In this document: positions 32,364 through 41,069 of the stretch, piece by piece | Layout of the letters: each line of letters opens with the position of its first letter | How positions within the stretch are numbered: the first letter of the stretch is position 1 | DNA from: Anaerolineae bacterium | GTDB taxonomy: Bacteria; Chloroflexota; Anaerolineae; Aggregatilineales; Phototrophicaceae | NCBI GenBank assembly: GCA_022823945.1 | Contig: JAJEBK010000003.1 | Span: 32,454-96,453 of the forward strand | DNA: 64,000 nucleotides | Reading direction: 5' to 3' | The notes under the pieces: model-generated | The model's database searches: none | Told to the model about the DNA's origin: nothing | Seen by the model: only the letters and a program-made list of their open reading frames with translations | Translations under genes and position numbers: made by a program

Positions 32364-34445
32364 ATGGCCAATAACGACAGACCGCAGCTCACCGAGCACC
32401 TCGTCCAGCAGCAATCCGGACCGCTCGACCTGCGCCACAAGTTCAAGTGGCACGAAGCCCTCATCCAACTTTCGCTATTCGCGTGTGGTTTGCTGTCGAT
32501 CTTCACGACCATCGGCATCATCCTGGTGCTGGGCAACGAGTCGATCTCTTTCTTCACGCGCGACCAGTGGGTCAATTCCAACCGCGCCATCCTCGGCGAC
32601 ATGGATGAAAGCGCCACCAGCGTGCGCATCCAGCCCGGCAAAGCCCTCGAGGCGGTCGCGGAAAGCGGCGTCATCCGCATCGGGCAAGAAGTCATGGAGA
32701 TCCGCGAGTTTCACAACAACCATGTCGATATCGCGGTCTTGGGTACGGGTGGCGGTTTTGATCGCTTTTGCGCAAGCGACGCCGCGCTGGCAGAAGCGGG
32801 ACTGCGGCGCCCGCAGATCGTCAATGCCAGCCGCACTATCAAATCCACCGAAGAGACCGCCTGCGCCGAAGTCGGGATTAGCCCGCTTGGATTCCGCGTC
32901 GGCACCGATGCGCTGGCGATCACAGTCAGCACCGACAACGATTTCATCAGCGAGCTGACATTCGCCGAGCTGCGGCAGATTTTTGGCGAGGCAGAGCGCT
33001 GGTCGGATGTGCGCCCCGAATATCCCGACGAGCCGATCCAGTTGGTCATCCCCGGCACCGACAGCGGCACATTCGACTATTTTGTCGAAGCTGTATTTGA
33101 TTATGAAATCGAGCCGATCTTGGCGCGCCAGCCCATCATGTCCGAGAATGACAACCAACTGGTCGGCAGCATCAAGCGCAATCCGTATGCGATCGGCTTT
33201 TTTGGATATGCCTATTACCTGGCCAGCGCCGACGATTTGCGCATTCTGTCGCTGGATGGCGTCGCGCCCTCAGCCAGCACGGTCGAAGCTGGCAGCTATG
33301 CGCTCTCGCGTCCGCTCTTTCTTTATAGCGATACCGAAATCATGCGCGCAGAGTCACAAGTGGCTGATTTCATCAGTTATTACCTCACCAATGTGAACTC
33401 GGTCATCGTCGATGTCGGCTACTTCCAGGCATCGGTGGAAACGCTGGCTGCGGCGCGCAACCAATGGATCCGCGCGACCGGTGCCAGCCAGGCCCCGGCA
33501 ATAGACCCGGCAACTGTCTTTGGCGAGCTGACCATGGCGGGCAGCTCGACTATCTATCCGCTGTCACAGCGCATCGCCGAGCTGTTCACAGACGCAGGCT
33601 ATCTGCCACAAATAGAAGTGCGGCGTGGCGTTCGTGGCGAAAACACCATCTCGCCCCACAGCGCTGGACTGGCTGTCGAATACAACGACCAGCCCACGCT
33701 CATTGAATTCTTCACCAATACCAGTTGGATCCCCGCTATCGGTGAATTCGGCGTCATTCCGCTGATCAACGCCACCTTGATGACCAGCACGATCGCCATG
33801 TTGGTCGCCTTGCCACTGGGCATCGGCGCGGCTGTCTACCTGAGCGAATATGCCTCGCCACGGGTGCGCAGTACGCTCAAGCCGGTGCTGGAGATCCTGG
33901 CGGGCATCCCCACCGTGGTCTATGGCTATTTCGCGCTGACTTTTATGACGCCCTTGCTGCGGGCGCTCTTTGGCGTGGAGATAGTCAATATCTACAACAC
34001 CGGCTCGGCGGGCATCGTGGTGGGCATTTTGATCATCCCGCTGATCAGCTCGATGAGTGAAGATGCGCTACATGCTGTGCCGCAAGCCCTGCGCGAGGCT
34101 TCTTATGGCTTGGGGGCGACCAAGCTGGAGACAGTCATCCAGGTGGTGATGCCAGCAGCGCTCAGTGGCATTCTGGCGGCTTTTATCGTGGCGGTTTCGC
34201 GCGCTATCGGCGAGACCATGATCGTGGCGATCGCGGCGGGCGCAGGACCCAATTTCAGCTTCAATCCATTTGACTCGGCAGAGACCATGACCGGGCATAT
34301 CGCGCGCATCAGTGGCGGCGACCTCAGCTATGACAGCATTGATTACAACAGCATCTTTGCCATCGGTTTGACCTTATTCGCCATGACTTTCTTGCTCAAT
34401 GTGCTCAGCCGCGTCGTCATCAGCCGTTTCCGCGAGGCTTATTAA
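32364..34445 (+). CDS. pstC: Phosphate ABC permease PstC with an embedded PstS-like domain
   Basis: 693 residues against about 300 for normal PstC. TM1 about 33-57; then the first extracytoplasmic loop holds residues about 60-455. Inside it, 120-372 align with PstS from its GAGF segment to its C-terminus (GTGGGFDRFC; IVNASRTIKSTE; FRVGTDALAITVS; IPGTDSGTFDYFVE; NPYAIGFFGYAYY), and 391-412 (MAGSSTIYPLSQRIAELFTD) match the PstS N-terminal GSST segment. So the N-terminal piece stands after the C-terminal one, as in a circular permutation. From 455 on a regular permease follows (GVIPLINATLMTSTIAML), with the EAA loop [24 protein letters not shown] at 579-602. The insertion is extracytoplasmic by topology. 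Stop overlaps the pstA start. Confidence 0.85.
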   Translation: MANNDRPQLTEHLVQQQSGPLDLRHKFKWHEALIQLSLFACGLLSIFTTIGIILVLGNESISFFTRDQWVNSNRAILGDMDESATSVRIQPGKALEAVAESGVIRIGQEVMEIREFHNNHVDIAVLGTGGGFDRFCASDAALAEAGLRRPQIVNASRTIKSTEETACAEVGISPLGFRVGTDALAITVSTDNDFISELTFAELRQIFGEAERWSDVRPEYPDEPIQLVIPGTDSGTFDYFVEAVFDYEIEPILARQPIMSENDNQLVGSIKRNPYAIGFFGYAYYLASADDLRILSLDGVAPSASTVEAGSYALSRPLFLYSDTEIMRAESQVADFISYYLTNVNSVIVDVGYFQASVETLAAARNQWIRATGASQAPAIDPATVFGELTMAGSSTIYPLSQRIAELFTDAGYLPQIEVRRGVRGENTISPHSAGLAVEYNDQPTLIEFFTNTSWIPAIGEFGVIPLINATLMTSTIAMLVALPLGIGAAVYLSEYASPRVRSTLKPVLEILAGIPTVVYGYFALTFMTPLLRALFGVEIVNIYNTGSAGIVVGILIIPLISSMSEDALHAVPQALREASYGLGATKLETVIQVVMPAALSGILAAFIVAVSRAIGETMIVAIAAGAGPNFSFNPFDSAETMTGHIARISGGDLSYDSIDYNSIFAIGLTLFAMTFLLNVLSRVVISRFREAY

Positions 34446-36259
34446 TGAATAGACCCCCCTCGGTGCCCCCGTCGGGTCGGGTGGAAGGCAAACGCTACAT
34501 GCCCGGCGAGAAAGCCTTCTTCCAGCGACTTGAGAAGCGGCATCAGCGCGGGCGGATTGGGCGGCTCTTCAACCTGTTTTCCGTGTCTGTGGCTGGCCTG
34601 GCGCTGATTGCGCTGTTTTTGAATGTCGCCAACGAGGCTTTTGGCACGATCGGCGTCGTCAACACGATCGAACCAGCCGCGCTGACCGATGGGCGTCCGC
34701 TGGAATCGTTGAAAAACGAAGAACTGGCCGCCATCTTGCTGGAGCATGTCGGCAAACGGCTGCGCGTGCTCATCCGCGATACCATCAGCCAGGTGCCCAA
34801 CGAAGTCTTCACCAAATCAAATGTGGCGGAAATCGTCGGCGACCCCGATGTCGACCCGTCAATTGCGGACGAACTGTTAAAAAGCGTCAGCCTCGAAGAC
34901 CAGGCGGCCTTGCTGGCGAAGTATGCCGACAAGGCCACCCTGCGGCGGCTGACGCTGGAAGAAGTAGTCGAGCAGCAGGTTATCGCCAGCTTCACCCTGA
35001 GCGACACGATCTTCAACTTCGAGGCCATCAAGGCGAAGATCGAAGGACCTATCCTGGACGATTACAAGAAACGCGAGCGCCTGGACGAAGCCGAGGTGGC
35101 TGTCATCCGCTTCTACAGCTGGCTGGACAGCGAATTTCTGTCCACGCCCATGTCGAGCACGCCAGCGCTGGCAGGCGTCCGCACGGCGCTGATTGGCTCG
35201 GCCGGCTTGATGATTGTGGTGGTGCTGGTGGCGCTGCCCATCGGCGTTGGCGCGGCCATCTACCTGGAAGAATACGCGCATCACGGCTTGATCAACCGCC
35301 TCATCGAGACGAATGTGCGCAATCTGGCCGGCGTGCCCTCCATCATCTACGGCATGCTGGGCTTGGCGATCTTCGTGCGCGCGCTGGCGCCTTTTTCCAG
35401 CGGCTTGATCTTCCACATTAACTTCGAGGCGCCCACGATCGAAAGCGTGGTCGAGCGCATCGCCCCAAATTTTGCTGGCGCGCTTCATTACGAAAATGGC
35501 GCGATCCGCAGCGAAGGCGCCCAACTGGACGAAGAAGCGGCGCAGCAGGTGGTCGATGTCTTTTTGCGCTATGGCACGCCCAGCCTGACCATGCAGGGCA
35601 ACTCGAGCGTGGCAGAGATGGCCGATTCGCTGGCAGACGCGCTGAACATGACCGTGGATGTGGTCGCCACGCGCGCCAGCGAGCCACATGATATTGAGGT
35701 GCGCGGCAAGACCTGGCGCTTTGATGTGGCGAATGGCAACATTGCTGACGAAAAGTTCGACGCGCTCATGGCAAGTCTCGTGCGCATCAACAGCTTCTCG
35801 CCCAATGGGCGCACCTTGATCAGCGCCGGCTTGACCCTGGTGCTGCTGATCTTGCCCATCATTATCATCAACGCTCAGGAAGCGATCCGCGCCGTGCCCA
35901 ATACCATCCGCGAGGCATCGTATGGTCTGGGCGCGACCCGCTGGCAGACGATTTGGCACAGCGTTTTGCCCGCCGCCCTGCCCGGCATTATGACCGGCAC
36001 GATTCTGTCGGTTTCGCGCGCTGTCGGAGAAACCGCGCCGCTGATCGTGGTCGGCGCAGCCACCTTCCTGCTCACCGACCCGACCAGTCCCTTCTCGCAA
36101 TTCACCGCCATGCCCATTCAGATCTTTCAATGGACAGCGCGGCCACAGGGGCAATTCGCCGATATCGCCGCGGCCGCCATCATTGTGCTGCTAGCGTTGA
36201 TGCTGTCGCTGAATGCCGTGGCCATCGTCCTGCGCAACCGATATTCGATAAGGTATTAA
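34445..36259 (+). CDS. pstA: Phosphate ABC permease PstA with two large extracytoplasmic insertions
   Basis: 604 residues against about 290 for normal PstA. ATG 34445 overlaps the pstC stop; the first 18 codons are a degenerate repeat, so ATG 34499 ([15 protein letters not shown]) may be the original start. TM1 about 42-66; insertion 1 about 75-235, charged and helical ([34 protein letters not shown]); TM2 about 243-268; TM3 about 292-315; insertion 2 about 320-453 ([29 protein letters not shown]); TM4 about 456-478; EAA loop [24 protein letters not shown] at 491-514; two more segments. With the N-terminus inside, both insertions face outside. The core permease motifs are intact, so transport should be kept. 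Confidence 0.85.
   Translation: MNRPPSVPPSGRVEGKRYMPGEKAFFQRLEKRHQRGRIGRLFNLFSVSVAGLALIALFLNVANEAFGTIGVVNTIEPAALTDGRPLESLKNEELAAILLEHVGKRLRVLIRDTISQVPNEVFTKSNVAEIVGDPDVDPSIADELLKSVSLEDQAALLAKYADKATLRRLTLEEVVEQQVIASFTLSDTIFNFEAIKAKIEGPILDDYKKRERLDEAEVAVIRFYSWLDSEFLSTPMSSTPALAGVRTALIGSAGLMIVVVLVALPIGVGAAIYLEEYAHHGLINRLIETNVRNLAGVPSIIYGMLGLAIFVRALAPFSSGLIFHINFEAPTIESVVERIAPNFAGALHYENGAIRSEGAQLDEEAAQQVVDVFLRYGTPSLTMQGNSSVAEMADSLADALNMTVDVVATRASEPHDIEVRGKTWRFDVANGNIADEKFDALMASLVRINSFSPNGRTLISAGLTLVLLILPIIIINAQEAIRAVPNTIREASYGLGATRWQTIWHSVLPAALPGIMTGTILSVSRAVGETAPLIVVGAATFLLTDPTSPFSQFTAMPIQIFQWTARPQGQFADIAAAAIIVLLALMLSLNAVAIVLRNRYSIRY
34450..34487 (+). repeat. Degenerate family A repeat inside the 5' end of pstA
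   Basis: AGACCCCCCTCGGTGCCCCC followed by GTCGGGTCGGGTGG resembles the CCCCTCGGTCCCC-CGACAGG-CAGGGGG units at 25620, 40980 and 51465. It encodes the proline-rich [14 protein letters not shown] start of PstA. Confidence 0.6.
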
Positions 36260-36260
36260 G

Positions 36261-37082
36261 ATGGCAGACAACGCAAATGGCAAAGCAAACGGCGAGCTGG
36301 TGATAGAGCTGCGCGATTGCAGCTTCTTTTATGGCAGTTACTGCGCGGTGGCGGGTGTCAGCCTACCCGTTTACAAGAACAAGATCACCGCGTTCATCGG
36401 TCCTTCGGGCTGTGGCAAGAGCACGGTGCTGCGCGGCATCAACCGCATGCTCGATCTAGTGCCTGGCGCGCGCGTCGATGGCGAGATCATCTACCGCGAC
36501 AAGAATCTCTACGATGCCCAGGTCGACCCCGTGGAAGTGCGCCGGCGCATCGGCATGGTCTTCCAAAAGCCCAACCCCTTCCCCAAGAGCATCTTCGACA
36601 ATGTCGCTTATGGGCCGCGCCTGCTGGGCGTGAAAAAGAAAGCTATCCTGGACGAAATCGTCGAACGCAGCCTGCGCGGCGCGTCATTGTGGGACGAGGT
36701 CAGCGGCGACCTCAACAAGTCGGGCTTGGCGCTATCGGGCGGACAGCAGCAGCGCCTGTGCATCGCGCGCACCATCGCCGTCGAACCAGATGTCATCCTG
36801 ATGGACGAGCCTTGCAGCGCGCTCGACCCGATCGCCACCCAGCGCATTGAAGAGCTGATGCGGCAAATGCAGCGCGACTACACCATCGTCATCGTCACGC
36901 ACAATATGCAGCAGGCACAGCGCGCTTCGGATTTCACGGCTTTTTACAATATGCGCAAGCGGCTGGAAGACGGTCATGAAGTCCGTTGGGGAGAACTGGT
37001 CGAATACGCCGATACCACCAAGGTGTTTGCCAGCCCCGCCCAGCAAGAAACTGCCGATTACATCGCCGGGCGTTTTGGCTAG
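36261..37082 (+). CDS. pstB: Phosphate import ATP-binding protein PstB
   Basis: 273 residues from ATG 36261, one base after the pstA stop. ABC ATPase: Walker [10 protein letters not shown] (46-54), Q-loop [18 protein letters not shown] near 92-109, signature [17 protein letters not shown] near 156-172, Walker [17 protein letters not shown] near 178-193, H-loop [22 protein letters not shown] and the SALDPI reading are typical PstB. Powers PstCA. No phoU or phoR/phoB follows; a repeat does. Confidence 0.95.
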   Translation: MADNANGKANGELVIELRDCSFFYGSYCAVAGVSLPVYKNKITAFIGPSGCGKSTVLRGINRMLDLVPGARVDGEIIYRDKNLYDAQVDPVEVRRRIGMVFQKPNPFPKSIFDNVAYGPRLLGVKKKAILDEIVERSLRGASLWDEVSGDLNKSGLALSGGQQQRLCIARTIAVEPDVILMDEPCSALDPIATQRIEELMRQMQRDYTIVIVTHNMQQAQRASDFTAFYNMRKRLEDGHEVRWGELVEYADTTKVFASPAQQETADYIAGRFG

Positions 37083-37084
37083 CG

Positions 37085-37235
37085 GGAGCTTGCCCCCTCA
37101 CCCCCAGCCCCCAGCCCCTTGCCCCCATCAAGAGGGAAGGGAAGCAAAATCACTGCAAATGAGCTGTTAAAAGCCCCTCCCTCATTTTGGGGGAGGGGTT
37201 TGGGGTGGGGGGATGGGGGTGATTTCCAACAGGGA
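37085..37235. repeat. Family A G/C-tract repeats between pstB and a convergent gene
   Basis: C-rich tracts, then AAAGCCCCTCCCTCATTTTG followed by GGGGAGGGG, TTTGGGG, TGGGGGG and ATGGGGG runs. No terminator hairpin other than what these tracts could form. Confidence 0.85.
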
Positions 37236-37239
37236 CAGG

Positions 37240-38565
37240 CTATTCGTTCGCCGCATCCAGGTCCGCTTGCTGCTCGGCGATCATCTCGTCGCTGCAATGC
37301 CGGATCTCCAATAGAGCCGCGTCAGCCGCCAGATTCTCCGGGGATCTGCGCAACTCAATCAGCATCTGGAACATTTGCGCCACCATCGGGTCAGTCCCTC
37401 CCCCCGCGCCCGGCTGCATCAGCATACTCCAATCCATTTCATCCCCAAGCGAGAGGACCATCTGCCTGATGGTGTCATCGGCGCCCAACATCTCCATCTG
37501 GCGCTCCAAGACCGCTTGGGACAGCAGCATGGCGCCATCGTGAACGGTAATATCCGCTATTTCACGCAGTTCTTGCGCAACTTCCATCTCCATCTCATTC
37601 GCAACATCGACATTGATGCCGACTGAGGAGCCTGTCAGGCTGTTGACAGCCAGCGTGTTGAAGTCGATCCCGTCCGTAAAACGCGCGTTCAAGACCAGGC
37701 CCGTATCAATGCCTTGCGCGTAATAGTCGAAGAAACCAACCCCGACAGTCACGCCCAACATCACTGTGCCTGGAACCGGGTAGAAGACCGGTATCTGCTC
37801 TTCTTTGGCGGCGGATACGATAACGGGCAATCCGCTGCCGACCGTGAAGTCAATCGGCAGCATAATCGCCTCGACGCCTTTGCTCACCAGGCTTTGCGTG
37901 GCGGCGCGCAAATCGTTGAAGTCGGTTACGGCCGCGCTTTCCACTTCAATGCCCTTCGCTTCGCCAATCGACTGGATCCGCGCCGCGCCAAAAATCCCGG
38001 CCGCGTCCGCTGAGGTGTGGATCGTGCCAACCCGCTGGAGAGCCGGGTTCTGCAGCAAAAACACCTCAAATACCTCATCGTATGGGGGCGTGTACTCCGA
38101 GCCGGTGACATGAGCTGGCTTGAGGCAGGCCGAGTCGCTGATCCCGTATTCCGTGGAATGATTGACGCCGTGGAACAGTACAGGCGTCGGCTCGTCTTGA
38201 TCTTGCGTAAGGCTGATGGCGATCTGCGTGACAGGTGCGCCAGAGGTGACCAGGATGTCCGCGCCGCGGTCCAGCGCGTCTTCGACCAGGATGTTGACTG
38301 TGGGCAGGTCGAAATTGGCGGCGGACCAGAAAATGTTGATCTTTTCGCCTTGGATGTCCTGCCCGGCGTTCAGCAGGCCGCGTTCTTCCGCGCTGATCCA
38401 TTCATACACCTGCAGCGTATCCAGCAGGCCGCTTTCCATAATGGGGTCGGAGATATAGGGTCCATAACGAATAATGACGACTGTGGGGTTGTCATTGTCC
38501 TGCGCCGCCGTAAATGGCGCGAGCAGCAAGCAAAATAGCAAGGCGAGCGCAATTTGTTTATTCAT
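37240..38565 (-). CDS. ABC transporter substrate-binding protein, TrpX/ABC_sub_bind type
   Basis: 441 residues. Two ATGs stand close; GGAGG is immediately before the first (38571) and six bases before the second (38565), so MNKQIALALLF is the likely start. Signal peptide about 1-22 (ending APFTAAQ). Two-lobed periplasmic fold: NILVEDALDRGADILVTSGAPVTQIAI near 90-116, then PVLFHGVNH, GTIHTSADAAGIFGAARIQSIGEAKGIEVE, MLPIDFTVGSGLPVIVSAAKEEQIPVFYP. Family PF04392 proteins bind amino acids (TrpX) or unknown ligands. The last 20 residues (CSDEMIAEQQADLDAA) recur almost exactly in the next gene. No permease or ATPase is encoded nearby. Confidence 0.75.
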   Translation of the reverse strand: MNKQIALALLFCLLLAPFTAAQDNDNPTVVIIRYGPYISDPIMESGLLDTLQVYEWISAEERGLLNAGQDIQGEKINIFWSAANFDLPTVNILVEDALDRGADILVTSGAPVTQIAISLTQDQDEPTPVLFHGVNHSTEYGISDSACLKPAHVTGSEYTPPYDEVFEVFLLQNPALQRVGTIHTSADAAGIFGAARIQSIGEAKGIEVESAAVTDFNDLRAATQSLVSKGVEAIMLPIDFTVGSGLPVIVSAAKEEQIPVFYPVPGTVMLGVTVGVGFFDYYAQGIDTGLVLNARFTDGIDFNTLAVNSLTGSSVGINVDVANEMEMEVAQELREIADITVHDGAMLLSQAVLERQMEMLGADDTIRQMVLSLGDEMDWSMLMQPGAGGGTDPMVAQMFQMLIELRRSPENLAADAALLEIRHCSDEMIAEQQADLDAANE

Positions 38566-38598
38566 CAGCATCCTCCAATGCGTAGATTTATTGCCTAA

Positions 38599-38627
38599 AT
38601 CATACACGACTTGACACTACAATTCAA
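38599..38627 (-). promoter_or_regulatory. Promoter of the first TrpX-like gene
   Basis: On the minus strand TTGAAT (38622-38627), 17-base spacer, TATGAT (38599-38604), then GGAGG before the start. Close to the sigma-70 consensus with ideal spacing. Confidence 0.65.
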
Positions 38628-38683
38628 AAGAGGCCGACGAAGCTCGCCAGCCTCCCCTGCGCCAGGCATTGGCGCTACAACGT

Positions 38684-39889
38684 TTAGCCCGCCGCGTCCA
38701 GCGCCGCTTGCTGCTCGGCGATCATCTCGTCGCTGCAGTGCAGGCTTTCCAGCCAGGCTCTGTCTTCTTCGCTGCGCTCTTCCATGGGCACGATGATGCC
38801 GCGCCGGGCGATCGCCGCCAGGATGCCTGGACTCAGCTTGCTCGGCCGGCCGCCGTTGATCACCGCGATAGCTTCAGCCATCACTTCGTCGCTGATTTCG
38901 ACGCCCTGCGCATCAGCCGAGTCCAGGTTTACGCCGATGCCACGCTGGCCACTGGTGCTGATCGCCGTTCTGGCGATATCGAGTTCGCCGTTCAAATGCG
39001 CCACCAGGATGCGCCCAACATTGCTGCCCTGCTCATAGAAGGGCGATGCTCCCGCGCCGATGGTCGCGCCATAGTAGATCGCGCTGAAGCTCGGATGGAA
39101 GACCGGGATGCCCGCCTCGTTGGCCACAGTCGTGATGATGGGCAATCCCGAAGTAGTGATGTCATTCATCGGCAGGATGATCGCCCCTATGTCACTTTCA
39201 ACCAGTCGGTTGGCAGCCGCGCGCAGATCGGTCAAAGCGGCTACACCCACCACTTCGACCGCAATGCCTTGTTCTTCGCCAAGCGCGGTCAACTGCTCCA
39301 CGCCATATGCGCCACCAGGCTCCCCGGTGCCATAAAGCGTGCCCACCGAGGCAATATCCGGGTCTTGCAGTCGCAAAGCCGACAAAACATAGGCGTAGTC
39401 CAAAGCGCTGCCCGCGCCCGTTACATGGTCTGGTTTGATGCAGGGCGCAGCGCCGATGCCGTATTGATTGGGCGAAGGCACCGCGCTAAACAGCACGGGA
39501 ATGGGCGTGTCCATATCCTGGGTGATAGAGACAGCCGCCAGCGTAATCTGCGCGCCAAGCGTCATGATTACATCGACATCTTCGTCAACCGCGTTTCGTA
39601 CCAGCAGGTTGGCGTTGGGCAGGCTGAAACCGGCATCGCCCCAGAGGATGTTGATATGTTCTCCGGCCAGGGCCAAGACGGAGCTCTCTTCCAGCATGCG
39701 GTTCTCGTCGGCCGAGATGAAACCATACGATTGCAGCATATCCAGAATCGCGCCTTCGGTAATCTCCATGTCGGGCAAGGGTCCAAAACGCAAAATGGCG
39801 ATGGTCGGGTTTCCGGCATCCTGCGCCATCGTCACCGACGCAAGCAAAAGCGCGAATACAATGACAATCATTGAGCAATTCTTGCGCAT
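38684..39889 (-). CDS. ABC transporter substrate-binding protein, TrpX-like paralogue
   Basis: 401 residues from ATG 39889 (AAAGGGAAAG upstream). Signal peptide about 1-22 (MIVIVFALLLASVTMAQ). Same layout as the protein at 37240: NPTIAILRFGPLPDMEI start, NLLVRNAVDEDVDVIMTLGAQITLAAVSITQDMDTPIPVLFSAV, LPMNDITTSGLPIITTVANEAGIPVFHP, and the C-terminal CSDEMIAEQQAALDAA. Clearly a tandem duplicate, diverged in the middle and lacking about 40 residues near the C-terminus. Ligand unknown; no transporter subunits adjacent. The 118-base gap between the two genes contains the promoter of the other copy, so they are separate units. Confidence 0.75.
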   Translation of the reverse strand: MRKNCSMIVIVFALLLASVTMAQDAGNPTIAILRFGPLPDMEITEGAILDMLQSYGFISADENRMLEESSVLALAGEHINILWGDAGFSLPNANLLVRNAVDEDVDVIMTLGAQITLAAVSITQDMDTPIPVLFSAVPSPNQYGIGAAPCIKPDHVTGAGSALDYAYVLSALRLQDPDIASVGTLYGTGEPGGAYGVEQLTALGEEQGIAVEVVGVAALTDLRAAANRLVESDIGAIILPMNDITTSGLPIITTVANEAGIPVFHPSFSAIYYGATIGAGASPFYEQGSNVGRILVAHLNGELDIARTAISTSGQRGIGVNLDSADAQGVEISDEVMAEAIAVINGGRPSKLSPGILAAIARRGIIVPMEERSEEDRAWLESLHCSDEMIAEQQAALDAAG

Positions 39890-40071
39890 ATCAACTTTCC
39901 CTTTACCAACTGGACGGGTACGAAGAGCGTTTGCACACTTTTATACTACTAGACAAGTAAGCTGCTCAATTTAGCGAGCAAATCGACGCGAAGCTACAGC
40001 CTTCCGATATGGGATTGCCGGCGAATCTGCAGCATAATGATGTTGGTGTGATAAGAGGGAAAGAGGCTGAG

Positions 40072-40959
40072 TTGACCGAGATCCAGCGCATCGGCGTATT
40101 GGCGCATCCCACCCGCCCCGATACCCACCCGGTCGCCCGGGATATTGCGGCTTTGCTGTGTCGGCGCGGCATAGCGCACTGGCTGCATGCCGAATGGGAC
40201 GAGAGCAAGGTCGGCGGCGATGTGCCCAATGCCGACCTGGTGATTGCCATAGGCGGCGATGGCGCGATGCTGCGAGCCGGGCGTGTCTGCGCGGAGCATG
40301 GCGTGCCCGTGCTGGGCGTCAACATGGGCTGGCTGGGCTTCCTCACCGAGATCCAGCAGCCGCAAGACTGCGCCGGGAGCCTGGATCAATTGCTGGCCGG
40401 CGAATACTGGATTGAACAGCGCATGATGCTGCAAGCCACCCTGCTGGAAGACCGGCAACGGGCGCTGGGCGAGTTTCACGCGTTGAACGATGTTGTCATC
40501 AGCGGCAGTGTATTTGGGCGCATGGTGCAGCTGGCGGCTTATATCGACAATCACTGGGCGACCACCTACAATGCCGATGCCCTGATTCTGTCCACGCCAA
40601 CTGGCTCGACCGCCTATGCGCTGGCGACTGGTGGACCCATCCTGCCGCCCGAATTGCGCAATATCCTGATGTTGCCCATGGCGCCGCATTTGAGCATGGA
40701 CAGACCTATCGTGCTGGCGCGCGGAGCCGTTGTCGATGTCGAGCCAACGCGCGAAAATCGTGGTAAGGTCGTGCTGACGATTGACGGCAAAGTCGTGGCT
40801 GACCTGGGCGAAAACCAGCATGTGCGCGTGACCTCCGCCCAGCCAGTCAGCCAGTTTGTGCGCCTGCGCGAGCGCAATTACTTCTATCGTTCGTTGCTGG
40901 ATCGCCTGGAGCCGCGCATCAACCGACATGGACCGCGGCGCATGACATTTGACAAATGA
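40072..40959 (+). CDS. nadK: NAD kinase
   Basis: About 295 residues. I prefer the TTG at 40072 (AAGAGG six bases upstream; LTEIQRIGVLAHPTRPDT begins the family sequence) over ATG 40009, which lacks a ribosome site. Phosphorylates NAD to NADP. Motifs: DLVIAIGGDGAMLRAGR (the GGDG ATP site), GVNMGWLGFLTE, HALNDVVISG (NE/D motif), and LILSTPTGSTAYALATGGPIL. C-terminal basic tail RINRHGPRRMTF. Same direction as the recN region downstream, with a B-box protein gene between, a common NadK-RecN closeness in bacteria. Confidence 0.92.
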   Translation: MTEIQRIGVLAHPTRPDTHPVARDIAALLCRRGIAHWLHAEWDESKVGGDVPNADLVIAIGGDGAMLRAGRVCAEHGVPVLGVNMGWLGFLTEIQQPQDCAGSLDQLLAGEYWIEQRMMLQATLLEDRQRALGEFHALNDVVISGSVFGRMVQLAAYIDNHWATTYNADALILSTPTGSTAYALATGGPILPPELRNILMLPMAPHLSMDRPIVLARGAVVDVEPTRENRGKVVLTIDGKVVADLGENQHVRVTSAQPVSQFVRLRERNYFYRSLLDRLEPRINRHGPRRMTFDK

Positions 40960-40974
40960 ACTGCGGCAGCAAAT

Positions 40975-41062
40975 GTCACCCCCTCAGTCCCCCCGACAGG
41001 TCAGGGGGAGGCAGGCTTTGGCTACCCTCTCCGTCCTGACGGGGAGGGGCTGGGGAGGGGTA
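40975..41062. repeat. Family A repeat units
   Basis: CACCCCCTCAGTCCCCCCGA, CAGGTCAGGGGGAGG, then CCCTCTCCGTCCTGACGGGG and AGGGGCTGGGGAGGGG. The G-rich end lies just before the B-box gene and may act as its ribosome site. Confidence 0.8.
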
Positions 41063-41069
41063 GACCAAA

